NCBI GenBank assembly: GCA_037013495.1
Contig: CM072812.1
Location: 37,236,001 to 37,300,000 of the forward strand
Direction: 5' to 3'
Origin: Hippophae tibetana
Lineage: Eukaryota; Streptophyta; Magnoliopsida; Rosales; Elaeagnaceae
DNA length: 64,000 nt
This document shows, one piece after another, positions 37,311 to 48,745 of the stretch. Position 1 is the first letter of the stretch. Each line of letters starts with the position of its first letter. The translations under genes were made by a program, and so were the position numbers. The notes beneath the pieces are model-generated. The model did not search any database and was not told the origin of the DNA. It saw only the letters and a program-made list of their open reading frames with translations.

Positions 37311-38485
37311 ATCAAATACGCATTAAAATAACTATATGTGATTTCTAATTATTTTAATTATATAAAGAAAGTTAAGAAGATATGATTTAACAATCAAAAC
37401 TAAAGAATTTTGTAATTCTAATTTGACATTTTTAATTAAGTGATTATATCAGTTATTGATTATTCTATAAACTATTAATTTAATTAAGAATATTGAAGTT
37501 TAAAATAATTTTAAGTGAAATAACTATATAACTATTTAAATTTTATATAAAATAAAGTTACGAAGTCGTAATTAAATAATTCAAAATGAAGTCTTTTACT
37601 ATTTTAGTTTTTAATCATTGTTATTTATTAATTCAAAAAATAATTAATTTTAATTAAAAAAATTAAAGTTTTGAATAAGTATGACCAAAATAATTATACT
37701 TAATCTACAATTTTTTAAGTTTTATAAAAAGAGTGATTAAATAATCCTAAGTGAATTATTTTTGAATTATAATTAATCTATTATGTTTATTATTTATTAT
37801 TCCATGAATAATTAATTTTAAATAATATTAAAGATTTGAAAAAAATATGACCAAAATAATTATATGTAATCTATAACTTTTTAATTTTATAAAAAATAAA
37901 ATTATGAAAAGATGATTAAATAATTCTAACTAAAGTCTTTTTAGTGTTTTAGTTTATAATTCTTAATTAATCTGTATGTTGTTCTTTATACCAAATAAAT
38001 AATTTCAATTAAAAATATTGAAAAATAAAGTTAAGGAATGTATGATTAAATAATCATAATTAAATTATTTTAGAATTCAAGTTTTTAACTATTAATTAAT
38101 TAATTATGTAAATTATTTATTATGTCAAAAAATTATTTTTAATTAAAAATATAAAAAAATAGATATATGAATGAGTGATTAATAATCCAAACTTCAATAT
38201 TTTAGAATTTAATTTTTAATTTCTAACTAAGTTATATCACATATTTTTATTATTTCAAAATAATAAAGTTTTGAAAAAAATGTGAGCAAAATAATTATAC
38301 ATAACATATAACTTTTAAAATTTATAAAAAAGAATATTAAGAAAGGATAATTGAATAATTCTATAACTAAAAACTTTTAAAATTCTAGTTTTTAATTTAT
38401 AATTAAGTCATTATGTTTGTAATTTATTATTCTAAAAACAATTAATTGATTTTAATTAGAAACATTAAAATTTTGAAGAATTCCA
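37311..38485. repeat. AT-rich satellite-like tandem array, ~165-190-bp unit, ~6-7 diverged copies
   Basis: A set of blocks recurs in fixed order: AAAATAATTATA(C/T), then GATTAAATAAT(C/T)C, then TTTTAGAATTC-like and TTAATTAAT, TATTTATTATTCC, AATTAATTTTAATTA, and (A)TTAAAGTTTTGAA. Unit starts lie near 37315, 37522, 37686, 37853, (38030, 5'-shortened), (38171, shortened) and 38291. Divergence is high and no coding potential exists. The period is in the range of plant centromeric or interstitial satellites. Confidence 0.65.
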
Positions 38486-38704
38486 AAATGTATAATATAT
38501 TTAATACATAAATAATTAAATTAAGTTATATGAAAAAATTTATTGATACTTATAGTAGATCTTACGAATTAAAATGAGATATATCACTTTTGGGGTTATG
38601 ATGATCATTTTTATATGAATGTACACACTCAATTATTTTTAGTAATTATAAGATTAATTATGATTTTAGTAAATTTGATCATAAATAAAAAACAATTCAT
38701 TATA

Positions 38705-38976
38705 TGTTAAGAGAAAATGAATTCCGAAAGCTACATCTTCACCACAAAGCTAGCTTATGAGTTTTGAGTATACGTGTTTGTTTGTGAAGTAGTGCTACCT
38801 GTTAGTACTTACTTGTCATAGGTTGTTAGACCATTTGTATGCTTGTTACACAAAGCATCTTGTGATGCTATATATATTGTGTCCTCACAACAATGCAAAA
38901 GAAATGGTTTACACATAATTCAGATATTTTTATTTCTTCTCTCTTCTCTCCCTCTTCACACTTATTTGTTTTATCA
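38705..38976 (+). mobile_element. Copia-3 5' LTR
   Basis: 272 bp with ends TGTTAAGAGAAAATG and TTTGTTTTATCA (TG..CA). A CTATATATATTG box near 38869 could be the TATA element, followed by a CTTCTCTC-rich leader. It is followed at once by a perfectly placed tRNA primer site. Confidence 0.8.
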
Positions 38977-38989
38977 TGGTATTAGAGCT
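38977..38989 (+). other. Copia-3 primer-binding site (initiator Met-tRNA)
   Basis: TGGTATTAGAGCT directly follows the LTR end. It matches the plant Copia consensus TGGTATCAGAGCT with one change. Confidence 0.88.
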
Positions 38990-38997
38990 GATTAGCC

Positions 38998-39370
38998 ATG
39001 GATGATTTAAATGCTTTTGTTCATCCAGAATTGGTTTGTCTTTGTGGTGCTAGTTCATATGTGATGATCAATTCTGCATAACCTCTTTCTAAATCCATTT
39101 CACAAAATTTGCCTTTGTCTTCCATTGATTTTTCTTCACTTCCAACTTATCATATCAATTCTAGTTTCTTTATAAAGCTTGATAAATCAAATTATTTTAT
39201 TTGAAAAGAATAGTTATAGAAAGTAATTATAGTATATGGTTTATATGCCTTGATTTGTGATGATTTTCTACAACATCCATAGTATGTCAACATGTCGTTT
39301 CCATTGATGATTATGGTGTTTCTCTATATCAAGAAGTTCTTCAAGACAATATTGAGTTCTTGCCTAGGGC
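38998..39370 (+). pseudogene. Copia-3 gag fragment
   Basis: Starts ATGGATGATTTAAATGC just after the primer site. Later codons read SSLPTYHINSSFFIKLDKSNYFIW, a typical start of Copia gag (IKLD..NY..W). In-frame stops occur before and after this block. The sequence breaks off near 39360-39370, where an unrelated minisatellite starts; pol and the 3' LTR are missing. Confidence 0.7.
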
Positions 39371-39690
39371 ATATTTTCTACTTGTTTAAAGGTTTAGCAT
39401 ATCTCGTATTGTAGCAACTTATGAACCCGAGGCATAGTTTTTGGCAATTCGAAGGTCCAATATGACCCATAGAAGTGAGGCGCAAAAATGTTAGCAACTC
39501 CTGAACCTAGGGCATAGTTTCTGCCTGTTCAAAGGTCCAACATGACTTGTAGAGATGAGGTGTAGAATTTGTAAAAATTATTGAATCTGGGATATATACA
39601 ATTCTGAACTCAAGGCATAGTTGCTTCCTACTCAAATGTTAAGCAGGGCCCGTAAAAGTAGGATGTAGAAATTGTAACAACTCCTGAGCT
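39355..39690. repeat. ~85-bp imperfect tandem repeat, ~4 copies
   Basis: Blocks (C/G)AGGGCATA(G/T)TTT(C/T), (C)TGTTCAAAGGTCCAA and GTAGCAACT(C/T)(C)TGAAC recur near 39362, 39430, 39510 and 39610, with spacing from 68 to about 100 bp. It marks the junction between the Copia-3 gag fragment and the next element. Confidence 0.65.
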
Positions 39691-42382
39691 TGAGGATATT
39701 AGTATGTGACTTTTCATAGTCTACATCTATCAGTCCCTTTATAGTTTGGACTTCCCCCATCCTTATCGAATTCCATGAATGTAGATAAGCTTGGCCCTTC
39801 TACCTACACATACATTTTTTTTTAAAATAAAAGGGTACCTAAAGCACTATCTATCTTTTAATATTAGTGGGGAATTGTTTATATCCCATGTTATTCCTTA
39901 TGAGTGGAAGCTTGTGCCACTTTTTCTCTTTCAAGAAAAATATTGTCTCTAGATCTTTTAGTGGAAATGATATGTGGGGATAGAAGCCCATGGCCTTGTG
40001 TAGGAACGACCTATTTCAAACTTTATTGTGGGGTTTTCTTGGCATATGCTCACCCCTTGGTGTATGCTTCATGGACATCATGTGAACTTATGCAATATTG
40101 GAGGAGTTGGATCATTTTTCTAGACCTCCAATAAGTGAATGGACATGTATTTTTTCCTTTAGTTAGACATGACGTGTTACTTCATTAAGTCTGCGTCTAG
40201 ACTGACTTGGTTTATTATGTTGATCTCACAAAGTGTTCTCATATTGAACTTGGGTGGATTTTTGAAATGCATTCTTGGGTTATTATCATAGAACTCCTTT
40301 TGAAATAATTCATGTGGAGGTGTGCGACCTTGAATGATATATGATGGTTTTACATCTCACAATGAAATTTGTTGGTGGGGTGAAACTTTAGGTTGTATAA
40401 TTTATTTCATTACATGAATGTTTCGAACATATCATGTATTTATTTGGCTCTAACCTAAATAAACCTGACTATGGTCTCATCTATTTATGAGATTTTGGGC
40501 CTTTGAAGTGTCAATGTGGACCATGTAGCTTATAAGGCGGTGGTATGGTGCTCTGGGCAGTGAAAGATGCCACATGAGGTCACTGTTGATGAAAAATGGT
40601 TACAGATCTTTTGGAATGTGGAGGCACTCCAAAATAGTTTGGAGTTATTCTTTATCATGTAAAGGTTGACACATGGTCCCATCCAAGTTTTCCATGTACT
40701 CTAAAGTTGTTTAGTACCGTTATAGGTAATGACTTCTAGGGTGGAAATTAGCAGCTAAGGCCATATGTTTAATATGGCTAGCTTGGACAAAGGTTCCCTA
40801 CATGCGGGCCTTGAGTAGATCACAATGAATAGAAGATGCTCGATGTGGTCCTAACTAGTCTAGGATGGACGATTGAAGGGACATTTCCTAGGTATCTATA
40901 GGTGGATGACTTTGCATCTTATGGGTGAACTTTATTGCAGGGTCGTAGGGTTTGGTTCCTATCGTGATAGGTCATATCGTTGGTCGAACTCCATATGGGT
41001 ACATGTCGCATGCTATTCACTATGGGTATGGAAAGATGCCATATGGACAATCTTTAGGACGAAAAAGTGGACCAGGGGCCTGTGGCCCTAGGATGTATTT
41101 CCATGATGGCAGGAATGTTATCTTCATTATTTTGAGTGTTAGAACTAGCTCATTATTTCATTCTTTTTTAAAGAACAACCAGTTACTCTTTAAGGCCATT
41201 GTGATGATAATGATTGAAAGAGAAAATAATATCTTTCAAAATATTATTTTGATGCATTAGATGAATGGAAAATCGTTCCCCCCATAATTTTGACTGAATT
41301 GGATGGGTGAACGGTCTCTTCCTAAACATATTTTTACACATTTATCAAAAAATATTGAATATATAGTCATTAAAATAATCTCATTGAGAGGATTTTAGAA
41401 CTGATTGTAATTCCCTAAGAACAAGAAAAAATAGGTGAACCAACCTCGAAATAATTTTTGCATCTGGATAATCAGATTCTCCTTGTTTTGTGTAGAACTG
41501 ACTTATTTGGAATGTGTATGGCCTCAAATAGTGTCCCTTTAACGTGAAATTTTATAGGAGGTTATTCAAAACATGATATTTTTTATGGTAGTCTCAATTT
41601 TTTTCAAATGATGCACGAATTTTGAGATCTGGATAGAGTACACTCAATCGGACATAAAAATAGAAGATGGGTCCATTTATGGTTATGCCATCATGTTCAG
41701 CAAACTAGGATTTCATGTTTGATAGCCAAAGATGACTTACTTTTTAGAGGTATCAAAAATTGAGCCACTTTTTGGTGGCAATAGCTATGGTTTATATGTT
41801 TTGGTTCATAGATCATATAGAATGAACTTGTCTATCCGATCCGTAAGCTTAGACCTCGTCAGAGCAGGTAGCATCTTCAATATGAGCTTATGTGGTTGTG
41901 GATCAAATTTGGTGCATGGTGAGCATTGGAAGATGCCATCGGGACATCTTCTGGTTCAAGGGCTTATGGTATTGGTAGAAATTCCAAGATGGTCTAGAAC
42001 ACATTCTCAATTGTGTATTGACGGACTTCCATCCGTGCCTTTCTGGGCACTCTGTTCTACGCCACAGTGGCCGTAGTAGTGCGAAGTTGGAAACCTATGC
42101 AGATGTTTCACAACTTGTTGGACATAAGGTAGGACCTCATTGTCCCTTGTAAAAGCTTATTTGTCTGTCTCAAGAGGTTGATTCATCTTGAAAGGATAGA
42201 AAGGTGTGGCCTTTGGAGATCGTGTAGAGTTAACTTTTTCTAGAATAGTTTTCTTTTGAAATTTTACGGCCTTTCCTCCAAAGTCTACCTAGTTTAAAAT
42301 GCTAAAGAACACTGTAAAGTTATTTCTCTCTCATTGTGATTCAACTAGTAGTGCATATCATTCCCATAGATGGCACTAGATG
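39691..42382 (-). mobile_element. Interior of a degenerate Gypsy-like element (Gypsy-B), non-coding
   Basis: Base composition is more balanced than in flanking DNA and there are many short open frames, none with a recognisable domain. Degenerate internal repeats exist: GGAAAGATGCCATATGGACA near 41030 and GGAAGATGCCATCGGGACAT near 41928. It ends at the right in ATGGCACTAGA followed by TGTCGATAC, which resembles a degenerate GGCGCC-type primer site next to an LTR read on the minus strand. Its texture is like Gypsy-A. Confidence 0.4.
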
Positions 42383-43550
42383 TCGATACATTTTTTTCCA
42401 ACATCAACGATTGATGCACCTCTTGCTTTCTATGTACCTAAGAACAAAGAACACATCGTTAAAACCTTGGACCGCTGTTGTCTCTTTACGAGATCATGAA
42501 AGCGTGTAAGTATACACGGTCACACGTAATGAAATTGATAAGTTATCATTCCCACAGAGATTTGTTACTACAGTTTGTTAAGTACTAAAATTGTTTCACT
42601 CTGATTTTATCCAAACGATTGAAAAGTTGAAAGATGTTTTAACTAACTAGAGTTTTATAACAAAATAGAAGAAAATTCTAGGATTGTAGTTTCACCAAAT
42701 TAATCCACTAGAATCATATTATTCCCTCTTGATTTATATTTTTTGTAAATTTAATTTGTCAACCAAGAACTCCTAATTTTATCCATACATCTCTTTCGAT
42801 CTCCATATAGACACATCTCGCTAAAACAATTCATTATATTCCTATGAGAACTAAATTCACCAAGATTCATTACGTTCAAAGTTCTCAAATAACCACACGT
42901 AAAATAAAGGTATATTCCTATCCCTTATATATACATGTTATTCTATCCATGGATGGGCAATACACAAAAATGCCTCTTAAGTTTATATAAGTGTCACATA
43001 TCAATTGATAAATTTCCAATAATCAAAAGCATTAAGTGCAAATAGAATAAATAAAATTAAAAATCTTATAAATATTTCAAAAATAATTTATTCAAGCTTC
43101 ATAAATTTAGCTAAAACGCAACCCTAGAAAAATTAAATCACTTCATAACAAAAATTAAAATTACAGAATTTAAGGAATATTAATTGAAGAACAACACAAA
43201 GAAAATTAGAATGTGTTTCTGCTCTCTAAATTTTTGGCACACATAGAAACACAACAGAAGCCAAAAATGGCTTCTGTGTATACCACAGTCCAACTCTCCA
43301 ACACCCCTCTGCAACCTCCTAAATTTATCCCAATAATACCTAATTTATAACTCGAACTCTCTAAAAACATATATCAATTTTTTTTACAATTACGCGTGTA
43401 AAATTAAGAACAAAATATTACATGGGAAATGTTATTTTAAGACACGATTGGGAGACAAAATTCTTGAGACACGCAGTCACGCGTGTAAAATGTTTATCGG
43501 CAAAATAGTGGAACGTGTCCCATTTTTGATTTTCGTTTCAATTTTACGCA

Positions 43551-43825
43551 TGCCATGTGTCACCATATGATTGGTTGAAAGAATAATTGAGACACGTGGC
43601 ATCTTTTTCTTGGTGGTGGGGAAAGGTTGCACGTGGTTGGCACCACACGAGATTGTTGCACATGAGGTACATGGGTCACACATAAACAATTGGAAAATTG
43701 AGCGTCGATTCTGCGTTTTTGTTTTAACCAACTCATGCCACGTGTCCAGATCTGATTTGCTAAAAGAATAATCGAGACACATGGCATCTTCTCATTTGTT
43801 GGAATGGGAGGATGCACTCAGGTTG
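43551..43825. repeat. Two ~90-bp direct repeats with G-box hairpins
   Basis: The block at 43551-43640 recurs at about 43734-43825, 185 bp farther on. Each copy holds an inverted pair, TGCC(A)(T/C)GTGTC ... GACAC(G/A)TGGCA, enclosing AAAGAATAAT. CACGTG G-box cores or close variants occur at about 43593, 43630, 43739 and 43844. It lies in the promoter-like part of the nested LTR. Confidence 0.65.
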
Positions 43826-44066
43826 TATGGACCGCGTTGCACGCACGTGGGTCCAACCTTGCACATCGGTATACGCGATAAATGGGCCTCACTTAGCGCT
43901 CCGTGCAACATGTAATCTAGAAAACTGGGTCTAATTGCTTTTGTCGCGCGTGCATCTTACGCCCTGATCCTTACCGTTGATATTTTGATGTGACAGAGGG
44001 TAGCACGCGTGGAAAATAGCTACGCGTGATCCTCCTTTTCCTACGTAGAAAAACAAATATTCTTTA

Positions 44067-44250
44067 ATTGCATTTTAGCCCTCTAATTTAATTTAAATTA
44101 ACTTTTAAACTTTTATTAATTGCAATTAAGCCCTATTTTAATTCAAATTATATTTTAGACTTTTGTTAATTGCAATTAAGCACTCCTTTAATTTAAATTA
44201 TATTTTTAGAGTTTATTATTTGCAATTAAGTCCTTTTTCGATTCATATTC
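44067..44250. repeat. ~57-60-bp tandem repeat, ~3-4 copies
   Basis: TTGCAATTAAG(C/T)(C/A)C followed by TTTAATT(C/T)AAATTA(T) and TTTAGA(C/G)TTT recurs from 44067 to 44240. The repeat is at the start of the nested LTR in its own orientation. Confidence 0.7.
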
Positions 44251-44740
44251 TTTAATTTTCTTAAAAATATATTTCTTAAGAAATAAACAGTAAGTATTAA
44301 TTTAATTAATTAAAATCAACTAAAAATAACAAGAACATAACAATTATAATTAATAAAATGGACAAAATAATTGTATAATATACAGTTATCAACCACCGTA
44401 GGATATGGTGGCCTTTGACCCTTCGATGCTTAAGTAAGTCTGGGTAATGAGAAGGAGAAAACTAGTGTTTCTCCTTATGATGTTGAGAGATACAAAAATA
44501 TTTAGGGAGAGAGTCTAGATCTCAGTGCATGTAGTTAAGAGAATAAGTTGTTGTGTGTAGAAATAATTTTGTTTAATAGTGAGCTATGATAAATATTTAT
44601 AAGAAAAAATATATCTACCGATGACCTTTATCTATAGAAAAGAATATGTTCAACTCTTATTGGTTTGATATAAGAGTTATTTGTTGATAGAAATTTTATA
44701 TTATGTTAGATAATATGAACTATTTTACACCCAAGAATCT

Positions 44741-46067
44741 ACATGCTTGACATATTATAAGATGGGGTCAATAAGATTGAAGAGACTTTTCATGCATTTT
44801 ATTTTCTAATGCCAAAATAATTTTCCCACTCCAATTTTTTACTCTATAAAATATTACTGTTATATTAACTTATATTGGTTACATGACTCATCCGTTAATA
44901 TTTAAATTCCTAATCTAGAAAATGTGATTCATATTTAAAACGTGAGTTTACAAAACAGCAATTAATACTTAAATATACAATTATACATTTTTAGTTCAAA
45001 CACTTTTTTAATATGCTCATGTTATATTCAATTTTAAAACTTAATTTACAATGGATTATATAATTATACAGCTAGTATTTGTCAAAATCGACAATTATGT
45101 AGTGTTAGTTATGTTTGTATGGTGTTATCATGTTTTGTTTTGATATTAATCTTTGATATGTTGAAGTATTGATTGATATGTATAAAAATTTACTTAATTA
45201 TTTTTTATATTACTTATTTATAATAATAAAAAATAACAAGATATTTAAATAAATGAAAAAATTATTGATAAATTATAATTAAATATTTTATCAATATCGT
45301 ATAATGTCGTGATACTACTGGATGTCTCGCAGAACGAGTCTCAACGAAAACTTTGAGACTCTTCGAAAAATTAATATTTTTTGGTTTAATTTGCTTTTTA
45401 ATTTGCTTTTACTAAAGATAAATGTCTTATTAGACTTTATTATTCCTAATATTTGTGTTAAAAAATAGGATAATTGTCTTACGTCTTTACCTGTTTGTAT
45501 TTGTATAAAAATCACGTGGAATATATATATATAAAGACCTATCGGGCAATGGAAATTGGAAATTTACCATAAGATTTTTCAGAGAGCTTTCCAGAAACTG
45601 TGGGGTTGGCTTATTGAGTAAGGTCTTTTTCATCATAATTTCAGCCAAAGTAAACGTGCCTCTTAAATAAAGCTTGATAAAAAAAAAATTAAAAACAATA
45701 AATAGAAAACTGATGAAGTAACGAGGACAATAATAGGAACTCTTATGCTCATTTTTAAAAACTACCTAAGTACCTACGTTACTTTCTCGATCAAAGTGGG
45801 GTGCGATTCAACCAATCATTTGATGTTAAAAGTTTAAGTTCATAGAAAATGTGAGACTAACGGACGCAAAACCAAGCTAACATATAAGTACTAAAAAAAA
45901 ATTTGATAACAACGAAAATGATAGAAAAACTTATTAAAAATAAGATATAATATAAATTAGCCATCAAGTATTAAGAAAGTTACAAAACATATAATTTAAG
46001 ATTATTGGTTTATAAATATAACATTAAAATACGGTAAATGAAACAAATGCCATCCATTTGTAATTTA
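44741..46067. other. AT-rich intergenic
   Basis: No supported gene or repeat end. The open frame at 45315-45515 (-) has no recognisable domain. Confidence 0.4.
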
Positions 46068-46510
46068 TGATAATAAAATTTGTTTCATGCATAACCATAT
46101 TACAATTTATAAATCCTAGATCATGATCCTTTAGTGAACTTTCAATCTTTAATTCTAAATTATCTTGGTCTATTGTCATAATCTTTTAAAAAGATACAAT
46201 CATCAATGATTACTGAAACCTTTAGATCTCAAAGTAATCTATCTCAAGTCCGATGGAGAGAGCAAGAGAGACGGTAGTAATAACGTTCTGTTATGTACAA
46301 TAAAAGATACTCAAATTGCAAGTTCTTAACCGAAAAACCCTTTCTCTTTTAATTCTTCTCTATATTTTTTGTTTTCTATATATTTAATATATATATAGTC
46401 AAACTATATTAAAAAAGAGACGAAGAGACGCTAGTAGAGGAAAAGACAACTCTAAATTTTAAGAGGTGATATGTAATCTATTTCCTCATTAGATATTTCC
46501 TTAGTGGATT
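46068..46510 (-). repeat. Copia-4 3' LTR remnant (R/U5 part)
   Basis: Starts TGATAATAAAATTTGTTTCA and aligns with 49609-50060 up to the first unit of the 60-bp array, where homology stops near 46510. U3 is absent. Confidence 0.75.
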
Positions 46511-46992
46511 TTTTATTCCTCTCCAAATTATCTTCCAAATCCCCTATTTTTTTAGCAAATACTCAAATATTTTATATATATTTTCTCACTTACAAAACAC
46601 TATTTTTTTCTTCATTTTCTTCATTTTTCACTTCATATCTTGTAAGTATTTCTATTAATCCTACGCAATTATTATTCACTTTGTGTTATTTTTTGTATAT
46701 TATGTGTATAAATTTTATTATATGTATGTTATTATTTTTATTATGTAGGTTTTGTATAAGTATTATGAAATGAGAAAGACATGATTCAACAATATGATGC
46801 TCATTAAAATATCTATGATTTGAAGTAGTATAATTATTTAAAAAAGACCATAATAATCACAAAATTGTTATATAAATTTATATGTCATTGAATACAGGTT
46901 CTTAAGTAGAGTAGAAAATGAGTAAAATATGTAAAAAAAACTTCAAAGTCGGTTCAACCCATGAACCGACTTTAAAGCCCATTTTTGTAGTA
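46511..46992 (-). mobile_element. Possible CACTA-like insertion ending at 46992
   Basis: On the minus strand the integrase frame is cut off by TACTACAAAAATGGGCTTTA, close to the CACTACAAAAA ends of CACTA transposons. A perfect 12-bp inverted repeat with 5-nt loop follows (46945-46973, AAAGTCGGTTCA / TGAACCGACTTT), like the sub-terminal hairpins of that superfamily. The first base is T rather than C, and the other end and the 3-bp target duplication were not found. The sequence to 46511 is non-coding and of uncertain origin. Confidence 0.4.
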
Positions 46993-48745
46993 TTGAATTT
47001 AGCAAAAGACTCTAGATGTTGATTTTCTGAGTCGTTGTACCGACCACAATATTCACCACCACGATCCGATCTAACACCTTTAATCCTTTTGTTGAGTAGT
47101 AACTCAATTTCAGCCTTGAAGGATTTAAATATGTCCAAAGCATAAACCTTTTCTTTAATTAAAAATATATAACTATATCTAGAATAGTCGTCAATGAAAC
47201 TAATAAAATATAAATGCCCATTCGTAGTAGCTATAGGAAATGTCCTACATATGTCTGTATGAATCAACTTAAGGACATCTGTCATACGATTGGTTGTATA
47301 TTTATGCATGCTTGTTTATTTTCTCTTCTCACACTCAATGCACGGATCGAGATTCAACATGTCTAAAGGCCATAGAATATCACTTTGAATAAGACATGTA
47401 ATTGTTTTTTGAAAAATATGACCTAAACGCTTTTGCCAAAGTATAGCTGAATCCTAATGTGTTAATTTTTGTCTAAGGTTTCAAGTTTCATTGTTCCAGG
47501 TCTTATTATAGGAAGCAACAGTATCTAAAGCATAAAGATTATCTAAAATAGATAGAAAACCAGAAGCAACCAGATTAGAGTTTTGATACAAAACAAACTT
47601 TCTATCTCCAAATGAATAAGTAAAACCTAATTTTTCCAATGCAGAAACAAAAATTAAGTTCTGCCTAAAAGACGGTACAACAAAAGTATCAAATAAATCC
47701 AAATACAAGCCAGTTTTCAAAAGTAATCTAGAATGCTTTATAACTTCAACTTTTTCCTTATTTCCATCGCCCACATAGATGTATCTTTCACCATCACTTG
47801 GTTTACGGTAACTATAACAACCCTGCATAGACATAGAGATGTGAGCAGTTGCATCCAAATCTACCCACCATGCGTCTACTGAAACTGAAACTGCATTAAC
47901 TTCTTCACAAAAAAAATGAAAAATTGATACCTTTCTTGACACTCCATGTGTGATAGTTGGTACAATTCTTCTTCACATGCCTTTCAGATCCACAGAAGAA
48001 AGAAACCTTCTTATTTTCTTTATTAGGCTCCAATCCGATAACCAGTTTCTTTTCCTTAATTGGATTCTTCTACGAACTTGTAGTTGCAGCATCTGAATTG
48101 GCCTTACGTTTTTGTTTTCCTTTTCCCTTAGAGGTAGAAGCAATGTTTACGCTTTCGCTCTTATCAAACTTCAATCTCTCTTCCTCTTGAACACAGTGTG
48201 AGATGAGTTCATTAACTGTCCATGTTTCCTTCTGATAGTTATAGCTCACCTTGAACTATACAAATGAGGCAGGAAGAGAGTTAAGGGCCAAATAGACTAG
48301 CATATCATCCAATATAACTAGCTTATGTCCCTTAAGTTTTGAAGTGGTATGCATTATTTCAAGAATGTGCTTTCTAACATTACTTTTACCATTATACTTC
48401 ATTATACAAAGTTTTTTTTTAATAAAAGACCTATTTCTACCTTTTCATTCCTCATAAACCTTTATTAAAGCTCCTTAAGATAGTCTTTAGCAAGAGTGGA
48501 ATCAGAAATCGATCCCCTAAAACTTTCAAGAATGGTCTTCTGTATGACCTGAAGACATAAGGGATTTGACCTCATCCACAGTGCATGTGCATTTTGTTCC
48601 TTTTCAGAACTAGTTTCAACAGGCACAAGTGGTTTGGCCTCCTACAACGCTATGTCCAAGTCAAGGCACCATTATCTTTCAAATACTTGTAATTAGAACC
48701 TGTCAGCATCGGAATGTTATTGATGCCAGCTATAAGATCAGTAAT
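46993..48745 (-). pseudogene. Copia-4 gag-protease-integrase remnant
   Basis: From high to low coordinates: gag start (INNIPMLTGSNYKYLKD near 48700); central gag with QKETWTVNELISHCVQEEER near 48200; zinc knuckle (FFCGSERHVKKNC near 47970); protease near 47870, where the catalytic triad reads WWVDLDAT instead of D(S/T)GAT; GAG-pre-integrase with SALEKLGFTYSFGD; and integrase 46902-47309 (ELIHTDIC-type start, FIDDYSRYSYIFLI, RSDRGGEYCGRY). Frame changes and stops separate the blocks. Integrase stops at the CACTA-like junction, before its third catalytic residue. The element cannot make a working polyprotein. Confidence 0.87.

Larger units (their letters stand above)
42497..44391 (-). mobile_element. 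Nested solo LTR, 1.9 kb, Gypsy type
   Basis: Starts TGAAAGCGTGTAAGTATACA and ends ACAGTTATCA on the + strand. On the minus strand it begins TGATAACTGTATATTATACA, a common start of large plant Gypsy LTRs. Its order on the minus strand is AT-rich start with tandem repeats, then a G+C-rich promoter-like segment (43430-44050), then a long AT-rich tail. No internal region or second copy is present, so it looks like a solo LTR. Flanks share only ATCA, so the target duplication is imperfect. Confidence 0.5.
42383..44740 (-). mobile_element. Gypsy-B LTR, split by a nested LTR
   Basis: The left part 42383-42496 (TGTCGATACATTTTTTTCC.. to TTTACGAGATCA) and the right part from 44392 (ACCACCGTAGGATATGGTGG, then CTTCGATGCTTAAGTAAGTC) read as one LTR interrupted by 42497-44391. 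On the minus strand ACTTACTTAAGCATCGAAGG is the same motif class as in the Gypsy-A right LTR. The right boundary is uncertain. Confidence 0.42.

Noticed and set aside
43477..43817. Two minus-strand frames and one + frame in the G-box region
   Set aside because: Composition-driven frames in a G+C-richer LTR segment; the similarity between them is due to the underlying DNA duplication.
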